A stretch of DNA of 10,086 bases, from the NCBI GenBank assembly GCA_014804185.1, contig JAAVAG010000221.1:1-10086 (forward strand), written 5' to 3'. The notes beneath the pieces were generated by a model. The model had not been told where the DNA came from. It made no database searches and was given only the letters and a program-made list of their open reading frames with translations. Below are positions 1 through 6,118 of this stretch, piece after piece. How positions within the stretch are numbered: position 1 is the stretch's first letter; each line of letters opens with the position of its first letter. The DNA comes from Lachnospiraceae bacterium. Lineage in GTDB: Bacteria > Bacillota > Clostridia > Lachnospirales > Lachnospiraceae. The position numbers were made by a program, and so were the translations under genes.

Positions 1-1
1 G

Positions 2-163
2 AAACGTCCGGTAGCGCTTGAGCCTATGAATCCTTATGAGAGGCGCATTATTCATTCGGCTCTGCAGAATGACAAATATGTTACTACTCACAGCGAAGGG
101 GATGAACCTTTCAGAAGAGTTGTAGTCACTCTGAAAAGAGAAAAGGGCGAAAAGAAATATTAA
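2..163 (+). CDS. jag: Jag/KhpB RNA-binding protein, C-terminal R3H end (partial)
   Basis: Only the last 53 codons are present, and the gene enters from the left edge. The reading frame from base 2 to the TAA at 161-163 gives an R3H domain end: NPYERRIIHSALQ, then VTTHSEGDEPFRRVVVTLKR. The ERRIIH...SEG.EP.R.VVV pattern is characteristic of the R3H domain of Jag (SpoIIIJ-associated protein, also called KhpB or EloR). In Firmicutes this is a cytoplasmic RNA-binding protein linked to cell elongation and division, encoded just after yidC/spoIIIJ. The position directly upstream of mnmE matches the usual rnpA-yidC-jag-mnmE-mnmG-rsmG order. The KH and Jag-N domains would lie outside the window. The frame is open to the edge and no frameshift is visible. 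Confidence 0.9.
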   Translation, partial: KRPVALEPMNPYERRIIHSALQNDKYVTTHSEGDEPFRRVVVTLKREKGEKKY

Positions 164-196
164 GGTTTTAATGAAACTGACATAACTATTTTTAGA

Positions 197-267
197 AAAA
201 TTTAACGTACAGGGCGCTTTTTGGAGTATAATCAGAGAAAGCTGCTTTGTACGTTGAATTTTATTAT
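197..267 (+). terminator. Long hairpin with U-tract after jag (probable terminator)
   Basis: Bases 201-222 can pair with 236-258 to form a 22-bp stem with one bulged U at 243 and four G-U wobbles (203-256, 212-247, 213-246, 221-237). The loop is 13 nt, 223-235. The core AACGTACA (204-211) / TGTACGTT (248-255) is a perfect 8-bp inverted repeat. The stem is followed by TTTTATTAT (259-267), and four A's at 197-200 could add pairs with the first U's. This is the form of an intrinsic terminator ending the jag transcript, possibly working in both directions. Because it also lies 5' of mnmE, an attenuator role cannot be excluded. The loop contains TATAAT (227-232), but no matching -35 was found. Confidence 0.6.
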
Positions 268-277
268 AAAATAAAAA

Positions 278-342
278 TTCAACCGGTTGAAAAAAATCAA
301 CCAGTTAAAAAAATCAACAAGTTAAAAAAATCAACAAGTTGA
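278..342 (+). repeat. Four tandem dyad boxes TCAACnnGTTrA upstream of mnmE
   Basis: Four 12-mers lie at 279-290 (TCAACCGGTTGA), 297-308 (TCAACCAGTTAA), 314-325 (TCAACAAGTTAA) and 331-342 (TCAACAAGTTGA). Their starts are 18, 17 and 17 bases apart, and A-tracts of six or seven A's separate them. The first is the centre of a perfect 14-bp palindrome (278-291). Each box has near-perfect dyad symmetry around AACnnGTT, so the array looks like a multi-site operator rather than simple slippage repeats. The first two fit the published AdcR/ZitR (MarR-family zinc repressor) consensus core AACYRGTT. The last two have A in place of Y. The array ends 12 bases before the mnmE ribosome binding site, so it would lie in the leader or overlap the promoter. 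Confidence 0.6.
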
Positions 343-366
343 TTTAGATGATATGGGGTGTCGTAT

Positions 367-1785
367 ATGGAAATGGATACGATTGCGGCAATTGCCACGG
401 GTATGACGGATTCCGGTATTGGAATTATTAGAATCAGCGGCGAGGATGCCATTGAAATTGCAGATAAAGTGTATCTTTCTAAAGGGGGACACAAAAAGCT
501 GAGAGATGCGGAAAGCCATACGATTCACTATGGTTATATCGTGGAGGGAACTTCAAAAGAAGATATTGTGGATGAAGTAATGGTATCGGTTTTTAAAAAG
601 CCCAAAAGTTATACGGCTGAAAATATTGTGGAAATCAATTGTCACGGCGGCATATATATCATGAACCGTATATTGGAAATTGTTCTGGAAGCGGGAGCGA
701 GGCTGGCGCAGCCCGGAGAATTTACAAAACGCGCTTTTTTAAATGGGAGAATCGATCTTACCAGGGCGGAAGCGGTAATGGATATGATCCGTTCCGGAAA
801 TGAGCTGGCGGCCAAAAATTCTCTCCGTCAGTTAAGAGGAGAAATTTTTGATAAAATAAAAAAACTCAGAGAAGAAATACTCTATGAGATTGCTTTTATA
901 GAATCTGCTCTGGATGATCCGGAACATATCAGTCTGGATGAATATCCGCACAGGCTTTCCGCCAGAGTGGAGAATTTTTTGGAGAGAATAAAGAAACTGA
1001 TCGATTCTGCAGGCCATGGAAGAATGATTCAGGAGGGAATAAATACCGTGATTGTGGGAAAACCGAATGCGGGAAAATCTTCTCTCCTGAATATTCTTGC
1101 CGGAGAAGAGAGAGCCATTGTCACGGAAGTGGCGGGTACTACAAGAGATGCGCTGGAAGAACATATCAGTCTTTGCGGAATCAGCCTGAATGTAATTGAC
1201 ACGGCGGGAATCAGGGATACAAATGATACGGTAGAAAAGATCGGTGTGGAAAAAGCACGAAAATATGCGGCAGAGGCCGATTTAATCATTTATGTTGTGG
1301 ACAGTTCCGTGGCCCTGGATGAAAATGACAGAGACATTATGGAGATGATCGGTGGAAAGAAATGTATGATTCTTCTGAACAAGACGGATCTGGAATCTGT
1401 CACGACAAAAGAGATGCTGCAGGATATCTTGTCAGCAAATGATGTTTTTTCCATTGGAGAAACGACTGTGAGAATTGTCAGTACTTCCACAAAGGACGGT
1501 ACAGGAATAGATGCCTTTGAAAGTGCAGTAAAAGATATGTTTCTCAATGGGGAAATTGAGACGGATCATCAGATATGTATTACAAATGTACGCCATAAGC
1601 AGGCATTAAAGGATGCATATGAAAGTCTTCTTCAAGTGAAAAAGAGTCTGGAAGATCATATGCCGGAGGATTTTTATTCTATCGATCTGATGAGCGCCTA
1701 TGCGTCTTTGGGAGAAATGATCGGTGAGGAAGTGGGAGAGGATCTTGTAAACGAAATTTTCTCAAAGTTTTGTATGGGAAAGTAA
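367..1785 (+). CDS. mnmE: tRNA-modification GTPase MnmE (TrmE)
   Basis: MnmE is a cytoplasmic GTPase that works with MnmG to put the (carboxymethyl)aminomethyl group on C5 of wobble U34 in a set of tRNAs, using 5,10-methylene-THF as carbon donor. The 472-residue product has normal family length. The N-terminal folate-binding domain begins DTIAAIATGMTDSGIGIIRISG. The G domain carries GKPNAGKS (231-238), GTTRD (257-261), DTAG (278-281) and NKTD (338-341). The protein ends FCMGK, keeping the conserved C-terminal Cys-x-Gly-Lys. The ATG at 367 is preferred because TGGGGTG (354-360) lies six bases before it. A GTG at 358 would add three residues but lies inside that site, and an ATG at 373 is spaced too far. 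mnmG follows after 16 bases, so the two are probably cotranscribed. Upstream lies an unusual array of palindromic boxes. Confidence 0.97.
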   Translation: MEMDTIAAIATGMTDSGIGIIRISGEDAIEIADKVYLSKGGHKKLRDAESHTIHYGYIVEGTSKEDIVDEVMVSVFKKPKSYTAENIVEINCHGGIYIMNRILEIVLEAGARLAQPGEFTKRAFLNGRIDLTRAEAVMDMIRSGNELAAKNSLRQLRGEIFDKIKKLREEILYEIAFIESALDDPEHISLDEYPHRLSARVENFLERIKKLIDSAGHGRMIQEGINTVIVGKPNAGKSSLLNILAGEERAIVTEVAGTTRDALEEHISLCGISLNVIDTAGIRDTNDTVEKIGVEKARKYAAEADLIIYVVDSSVALDENDRDIMEMIGGKKCMILLNKTDLESVTTKEMLQDILSANDVFSIGETTVRIVSTSTKDGTGIDAFESAVKDMFLNGEIETDHQICITNVRHKQALKDAYESLLQVKKSLEDHMPEDFYSIDLMSAYASLGEMIGEEVGEDLVNEIFSKFCMGK

Positions 1786-1801
1786 ATGATACGGAGGAAT
1801 C

Positions 1802-3694
1802 ATGATCGAGATAAGAGAAAAAGTGGATGTATGTGTGGTAGGAGCGGGACATGCGGGTTGTGAAGCGGCACTGGCCTGTGCCAGACTTGGTCTGGAGACG
1901 GTTGTTTTTACAGTCAGTGTGGACAGTATCGCTCTGATGCCCTGTAATCCCAATATAGGAGGATCCTCCAAGGGACATCTTGTCAGAGAGGTGGACGCTC
2001 TGGGAGGGGAAATGGGCAAAAATATAGACAAGACCTTTATTCAGTCCAAAATGCTCAATATTTCCAAGGGACCCGCTGTCCACTCTCTGCGCGCACAGGC
2101 AGACAAAGCGGATTATACCAGAGAAATGAGGAAAGTTCTGGAAAATCAGGATCATCTTACCATTAAGCAGGCGGAAATCTGTGAGATTCTGACACAAGAA
2201 TGTGAAAATGGAAGACGTGAAACAGTGGGCGTGAAGACCTTTACAGGAGCCATATATGAAAGCAAGGCAGTGATTCTTTGTACAGGTACTTATCTGAAAG
2301 CCAGATGTCTGTGCGGGGAAAGTATCACTTATACGGGACCGAACGGCCTGCAGGCGGCCAATTATCTGACAGACTGTCTGCAGAAGCTTGGCATTGAAAT
2401 GCGTCGGTTTAAGACGGGGACTCCTGCCAGAATGGACGGAAGAAGTATAGATTATTCCAGAATGGAAGAACAGTTCGGCGATGAGAATATCGTTCCGTTT
2501 TCTTTTTCCACCGACCCGGACTCCATTCAGAAACAGCAGGTTTCCTGCTGGCTTACCTATACAAATGAAAAGACTCATGAGATTATCAGAAATAATCTGG
2601 ACCGTTCTCCCATCTACGCGGGAATTATCGAGGGAACCGGTCCCAGATATTGTCCTTCCATTGAAGATAAAGTAGTAAAATTTGCGGATAAGGAAAGACA
2701 TCAGGTTTTTTTGGAGCCGGAGGGAATACACACAAACGAAATGTATGTGGGAGGAATGTCCTCCTCTCTGCCGGAGGATGTACAGCTTGCCATGTACCGC
2801 ACGGTGCCCGGTCTGGAAAATTGCAAAATCGTCAGAAATGCCTATGCCATAGAGTATGACTGCATCAATGCAAGACAGCTTGATCCCAGTCTGGAATTTA
2901 AAACGATAAAGGGGCTTTTCAGCGCAGGACAGTTTAACGGCAGCAGCGGATATGAGGAGGCCGCAGCCCAGGGGATTGTGGCGGGAATCAATGCGGCCAT
3001 GAAGATCAGGGGAAAAGAGCCATTGATTATGGACCGGTCCGAGAGTTACATAGGAGTATTGATAGACGATCTGGTGACGAAGGACAACAGAGAGCCTTAT
3101 CGTATGATGACTTCCCGGGCGGAATACAGACTGCTGCTCAGACAGGACAACGCGGATCTTCGTCTCAGGGAAAAGGGGTATCGGGCAGGACTGGTATCTG
3201 AAGAAGAATATCAGGCTCTTATGCTGAAAAAGTCCAGGATTGACAGTGAGATTGAGAGGCTGAAAAATACGGTGGTGGGCGCTTCTAAAAAGATCCAGGA
3301 TTTTATGGAGGAACATGAAAGTTCCTCTTTGAAAACGGCGGTAAGTCTGGCGGAACTGATCTGCCGCCCGGAACTTTCCTATGAAATGCTTTCTGAGATA
3401 GATCCTGAGAGGAAACCTCTTCCTGCGGAGGTCATACAGCAGGTAGAGATTGAAATCAAATATGAGGGATATATTGTCCGTCAGCAGCGGCAGGTACAGC
3501 AGTATCAGAAAATGGAAAAAAAGAGGATTCCTGAGGATCTGGATTATGACGAAGTCCCCTCTTTAAGGCTGGAGGCACGGCAGAAGCTGAAACTTTTCCG
3601 TCCGGTTTCTGTAGGACAGGCGTCCCGTATTTCCGGTGTTTCTCCGGCTGATGTGTCCGTACTGCTTGTTTTTCTGGAACATTATCATAAATAA
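1802..3694 (+). CDS. mnmG: tRNA uridine-5-carboxymethylaminomethyl modification enzyme MnmG (GidA)
   Basis: MnmG is the FAD- and NADH-using partner of MnmE in tRNA wobble-uridine modification. The 630-residue product has the usual long-form length. The N-terminal Rossmann dinucleotide-binding motif is VVGAGHAGCE (G14, G16, G19), followed by NPNIGGSSKGHLVREVDALGG. The family signatures are present: GPRYCPSIEDK, with a conserved-type Cys at 284, and AGQFNGSSGYEEAAAQG at 375-391. TSRAEYRLLLRQDNADLRL follows, and the C-terminal helical MnmE-binding region ends GVSPADVSVLLVFLEHY. GGAGG at 1793-1797 sits four bases before the ATG. The gap to rsmG is 11 bases and holds the rsmG ribosome binding site, consistent with one mRNA for mnmE, mnmG and rsmG. 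Nothing looks damaged. Confidence 0.98.
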   Translation: MIEIREKVDVCVVGAGHAGCEAALACARLGLETVVFTVSVDSIALMPCNPNIGGSSKGHLVREVDALGGEMGKNIDKTFIQSKMLNISKGPAVHSLRAQADKADYTREMRKVLENQDHLTIKQAEICEILTQECENGRRETVGVKTFTGAIYESKAVILCTGTYLKARCLCGESITYTGPNGLQAANYLTDCLQKLGIEMRRFKTGTPARMDGRSIDYSRMEEQFGDENIVPFSFSTDPDSIQKQQVSCWLTYTNEKTHEIIRNNLDRSPIYAGIIEGTGPRYCPSIEDKVVKFADKERHQVFLEPEGIHTNEMYVGGMSSSLPEDVQLAMYRTVPGLENCKIVRNAYAIEYDCINARQLDPSLEFKTIKGLFSAGQFNGSSGYEEAAAQGIVAGINAAMKIRGKEPLIMDRSESYIGVLIDDLVTKDNREPYRMMTSRAEYRLLLRQDNADLRLREKGYRAGLVSEEEYQALMLKKSRIDSEIERLKNTVVGASKKIQDFMEEHESSSLKTAVSLAELICRPELSYEMLSEIDPERKPLPAEVIQQVEIEIKYEGYIVRQQRQVQQYQKMEKKRIPEDLDYDEVPSLRLEARQKLKLFRPVSVGQASRISGVSPADVSVLLVFLEHYHK

Positions 3695-3699
3695 GGAGG
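3693..3699 (+). promoter_or_regulatory. Ribosome binding site that fixes a TTG start for rsmG
   Basis: AAGGAGG lies six bases before TTG at 3706, the ideal distance. The first in-frame ATG (3721) would be 21 bases away. It begins at the second base of the mnmG stop codon (TAA, 3692-3694), which suggests translational coupling. Confidence 0.75.
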
Positions 3700-3705
3700 C
3701 TGCGA

Positions 3706-4446
3706 TTGAACGGATATCACATGAAACAATATAATACATTGCAGTTTGAAAGGGATCTTCAGGAATTTCAAATCCAATTGACTTCCAGGCAGATGGACCA
3801 GTTTATGACATATTATGAACTGCTTACAGAGTGGAATTCTGTGATGAATCTGACAGCTATCACAGAGTTTGACGAAGTGTTGAAAAAACATTTTGTGGAC
3901 AGTCTTTCCCTTGCAAAGGTATATGAGGGTCATTTTACCGGCAATGTGATAGATGTGGGTACAGGGGCAGGTTTTCCCGGTATCCCCCTTAAGATTGCAT
4001 TTCCCTCTCTGAAAGTAACTCTTCTGGATTCTCTGAATAAAAGAGTCAGATTTTTGGACGCTGTCATTGAAAGTCTGGAACTGCGGGAGACAGAGGCGGT
4101 TCATGGGAGAGCGGAGGACTATGCCAGAAAAAAAGAGTACAGGGAAAAATATGATCTGTGTGTTTCCCGGGCGGTGGCAAATCTCTCCTCTCTGTCGGAA
4201 TATTGTCTTCCTTTTGTAAAAAAAGGCGGAAAATTTATTTCTTATAAATCCGAAAAAGTTTCCGAGGAGGCTAAAAAGGCGGAAAAAGCCATTGAAATTC
4301 TGGGTGGAAAGACAATAGGACAGTCGGAATTTTTTCTTCCATCTTCCGACATTTACAGAAATCTGTATGTGATTGAAAAAATAAAAACAACGCCGGGAAA
4401 GTACCCCAGAAAGGCGGGTCTCCCGGCGAAAGAACCATTAGCTTAG
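3706..4446 (+). CDS. rsmG: 16S rRNA (guanine527-N7)-methyltransferase RsmG (GidB)
   Basis: RsmG is a SAM-dependent methyltransferase that makes m7G at position 527 (E. coli numbering) of 16S rRNA. Loss of this activity is known to give low-level streptomycin resistance. The 246-residue product shows the family features: YYELLTEWNSVMNLTAITE near the N-terminus, SAM motif I VIDVGTGAGFPGIPLK (G85, G87, G89, G92), LLDSLNKRVRFL as motif II, and YDLCVSRAVANL...FVKKGGKFISYK around the catalytic fold. The C-terminal tail (KYPRKAGLPAKEPL) is the usual family ending. Translation probably starts at TTG 3706, as judged from its ribosome binding site. The gene closes the mnmE-mnmG-rsmG run. Its stop overlaps the stop of the converging hydrolase gene by nine bases, and no + strand U-tract follows within view, so where this transcript ends is unclear. 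Confidence 0.95.
   Translation: MNGYHMKQYNTLQFERDLQEFQIQLTSRQMDQFMTYYELLTEWNSVMNLTAITEFDEVLKKHFVDSLSLAKVYEGHFTGNVIDVGTGAGFPGIPLKIAFPSLKVTLLDSLNKRVRFLDAVIESLELRETEAVHGRAEDYARKKEYREKYDLCVSRAVANLSSLSEYCLPFVKKGGKFISYKSEKVSEEAKKAEKAIEILGGKTIGQSEFFLPSSDIYRNLYVIEKIKTTPGKYPRKAGLPAKEPLA
4376..4428 (-). terminator. Intrinsic terminator of the - strand hydrolase gene, inside rsmG
   Basis: CGCCGGGA (4391-4398) and TCCCGGCG (4421-4428) form a perfect 8-bp stem. An inner ACCC/GGGT stem can form within the 22-nt loop. Read on the - strand the hairpin is followed by TTGTTTTTATTTTTT (4390-4376), a good U-tract, starting ten bases after the hydrolase stop codon. On the + strand no U-tract follows. The whole element lies in the last codons of rsmG, including those for the conserved KYPRKAGLPAKEPL tail. 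Confidence 0.75.
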
Positions 4447-5385
4447 ATATGATTTCAGAAGATTGTACACTTCCTGAGGTTTTTCCAGGTGAGGCAGGTG
4501 TTTTGTTTTGCTTACCATAGAAAAACGGATGGACTGATTGAAATATCTGTAGTTATCAATGATGGTCTGTATATCATTTTCTTCACTGCCGCCTATGATG
4601 AAGATCGGATTTTTCATTTCATGCAGCGCATGAAGAATATTGCAGTTCATATAGTTTCCAAGGCGGCTTGCATGGGAATACTTGGAAGTAAAATCAGGTG
4701 TGTGAGCTGCCTCCATATAAGCAAAAATATCTCTGTCCTCTATTTTTTCCGGAGACGAAAAATATTTTTTCCGGAAAGTTTTTTCAAACGCTTTTTTGCA
4801 GGTCAGTATATTGTAAGCATAGGTTCCGATTACAGGCAGTTCAAAAATGTGTTTCATAATTTTGGTTCCCCTGGACGGAATCTCGTTCAGCTTGTAGATA
4901 TCCTCCGGGTTAATCAGTGCGATTTTATGAAAAATATCGGGGTCACTGTGGCAGGTCATAATACAGATGGGCGCCATTCCGCCTACAGCGATGACATCTG
5001 TCTTTTTCTTTATCACATTTTTGACAAAATCGGATAATAACTGCACATAGAGATAAGCAGTGTATGTCATATTGGGTTTGTCTGAGAGTCCATATCCCAG
5101 AAGATCTATCGTATATACCTGATGATCCTCGGAGAGCCTGTTTATGATTTTGCTGAATTCATAGGAGGAACTTCCCACATCCAGTCCATGCAGAAGAAGA
5201 ATGGGAGAACCTGTTCCCTGTCTGCTGTACCTGATTTTTCCGAAGCGCCATTCATAATAGTTGTTTTCGGGACAGGAAAGCACATTTCCCAGGCTGCATC
5301 GGGAATATTGGATGCGGTTTAACACATGAATCGCAGTGAGCGTGAGTCCGGTAAATGTAAGAATCGTTTTGGTTGATTTTTTCAT
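4438..5385 (-). CDS. Membrane-anchored alpha/beta-hydrolase-fold protein, nucleophile missing
   Basis: The 315-residue protein starts MKKSTKTILTFTGLTLTAIH, a positively charged end and a hydrophobic stretch. This suggests an N-terminal membrane anchor with the rest outside the cytoplasm. The fold is shown by PILLLHGLDVGSSSYEF (oxyanion HG at 65-66), YTIDLLGYGLSDKP (91-104), IALINPED (155-162), the strand IFIIGGS (261-267) and a late KHLPHLEKP with His296 at the catalytic His position. The nucleophile elbow, normally VGxSxG after strand 5, reads VIAVGGMAPI (131-140), placing Met137 where Ser belongs. It may therefore be inactive or use other chemistry. GGGAGG (complement of 5391-5396) precedes the ATG by five bases. 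The gene has its own promoter and terminator and diverges from a response regulator. The substrate is unknown. Confidence 0.8.
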   Translation of the reverse strand: MKKSTKTILTFTGLTLTAIHVLNRIQYSRCSLGNVLSCPENNYYEWRFGKIRYSRQGTGSPILLLHGLDVGSSSYEFSKIINRLSEDHQVYTIDLLGYGLSDKPNMTYTAYLYVQLLSDFVKNVIKKKTDVIAVGGMAPICIMTCHSDPDIFHKIALINPEDIYKLNEIPSRGTKIMKHIFELPVIGTYAYNILTCKKAFEKTFRKKYFSSPEKIEDRDIFAYMEAAHTPDFTSKYSHASRLGNYMNCNILHALHEMKNPIFIIGGSEENDIQTIIDNYRYFNQSIRFSMVSKTKHLPHLEKPQEVYNLLKSYLS

Positions 5386-5401
5386 AATTACCTCCCTATG
5401 C

Positions 5402-5449
5402 TGCTTTTCGAATGTGTGAAAAGCAACTTTTCTATAATCCTATTATAAT
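5402..5449 (+). promoter_or_regulatory. Inverted GAAAAG/CTTTTC half-sites and -10 for the response regulator
   Basis: TGCTTTTC (5402-5409) and GAAAAGCA (5418-5425) form a perfect 8-bp inverted repeat with an 8-nt spacer. The second arm also forms GAAAAG-caa-CTTTTC (5418-5432) with a third half-site. TATAAT follows at 5444-5449, within the 12-bp palindrome CTATTATAATAG (5440-5451). No -35 match lies 16-18 bases before it. The middle half-site occupies that position instead, as expected for an activator-dependent promoter. A second TATAAT (5433-5438) also lacks a -35. The regulator is unidentified; the adjacent response regulator is a natural candidate. Confidence 0.45.
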
Positions 5450-5469
5450 AGAAAGAAGAAAACAGTCAA
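5442..5469 (-). promoter_or_regulatory. Promoter of the - strand hydrolase gene
   Basis: Reading the - strand, TTGACT (complement of 5464-5469) is followed after 16 bases by TATAAT (complement of 5442-5447). This is a near-consensus vegetative promoter. Its -10 shares the palindrome CTATTATAATAG with the + strand -10, and its -35 reaches the first base of the response-regulator start codon. Predicted initiation is near 5435, giving a leader of about 50 nt that contains the inverted repeat at 5402-5425. Confidence 0.65.
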
Positions 5470-6107
5470 TGAGTTTTGAAATAATGATTGCGGATGATCA
5501 TCCTTTATTCAGAGAGGGATTAAGATATCTGCTGGAGACGGAAAAATGCATGCATGTGGCCGCAATGGCGCAGTGTGGGGCACAGTGCCTGGAACTTCTG
5601 GAGAAAGAAAAGCCTGATTTGCTTTTACTGGATATTGATATGCCTGATAAAAATGGCATTGAGACCCTGAGTGAAATAAAAAACGGAAAATACAGAAAAA
5701 TAAAAGTTCTGATGCTTACCGCTCACAGGGAAGCCGAGTATGTGCGCCGGGCAGTCTGCGCCGGGGCGGACGGCTATATATCCAAGACAGCGGATCTGAA
5801 AGAACTTCTCAGAGCAATTCATATTGTGTCGGAAGGAAAATTTTATATACAGCCCGACCTGGAAAAGAATACGGATTTCAATTTGACGGATGAGGAGGAA
5901 AAGATTTTATCTCTGTCTGGCCGGGAGAGGGAAGTGCTGGCGAAAGTTGCGGACGGAATGTCCAACAAAGAGATTTCCACAGTCCTGCATATCAGCGAGA
6001 AAACCGTAAAAAATCATCTTTCCTGTATTTTTAAGAAGATGGAGGTATCTGACAGAACGCAGGCGGCAATTATGGCGCTTCGTCATACCTCCATATTTTG
6101 TGATTGA
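5469..6107 (+). CDS. NarL/FixJ-type DNA-binding response regulator (LuxR HTH), orphan
   Basis: The 212-residue protein has a receiver domain followed by a LuxR-type helix-turn-helix. The receiver shows the acidic pair D9-D10 in IADDHPLFREGLRYLL, the phospho-acceptor D55 in LLLLDIDMPDKNGIE, T84 in LMLTAHR and K106 in GYISKTADLKELL. The HTH reads LSGREREVLAKVADGMSNKEIS, then HISEKTVKNHLSCIFKKMEV. All phosphorylation residues are intact, so it should respond to a sensor kinase, but none is encoded in this window. The ATG at 5469 gives the standard MSFEIMIADDHP start. A longer frame from 5412 would add 19 unrelated residues and has no ribosome binding site. The chosen start has only a weak AGAAAGAAG before it. 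The gene diverges from the hydrolase across a compact regulatory region, which makes that gene a candidate target. Confidence 0.93.
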   Translation: MSFEIMIADDHPLFREGLRYLLETEKCMHVAAMAQCGAQCLELLEKEKPDLLLLDIDMPDKNGIETLSEIKNGKYRKIKVLMLTAHREAEYVRRAVCAGADGYISKTADLKELLRAIHIVSEGKFYIQPDLEKNTDFNLTDEEEKILSLSGREREVLAKVADGMSNKEISTVLHISEKTVKNHLSCIFKKMEVSDRTQAAIMALRHTSIFCD

Positions 6108-6118
6108 GTTAAATCAGT

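Noticed and set aside
227..232. TATAAT as an mnmE promoter -10
   Set aside because: It sits in the loop of the hairpin and no -35-like hexamer lies 16-18 bases upstream, so it was not listed as a promoter.
358..366. GTG at 358 as the mnmE start
   Set aside because: It lies within the TGGGGTG that serves as ribosome binding site for the ATG at 367, and no other Shine-Dalgarno precedes it.
1679..3316. Long open frame on the - strand opposite mnmE/mnmG
   Set aside because: It is antisense to two complete conserved genes and its translation has low-complexity, histidine- and serine-rich character with no recognisable domain.
4489..5037. 182-codon + strand frame opposite the hydrolase gene
   Set aside because: It is antisense to a protein with clear alpha/beta-hydrolase motifs and has no convincing ribosome binding site or domain.
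5412..5468. N-terminal extension of the response regulator from ATG 5412
   Set aside because: It would cover the promoter and half-sites, has no ribosome binding site, and the receiver domain starts normally at 5469.
6101..6116. Bidirectional terminator between the response regulator and the unknown gene
   Set aside because: Only a 5-bp TGATT/AATCA stem without G-C support or a U-tract is present.
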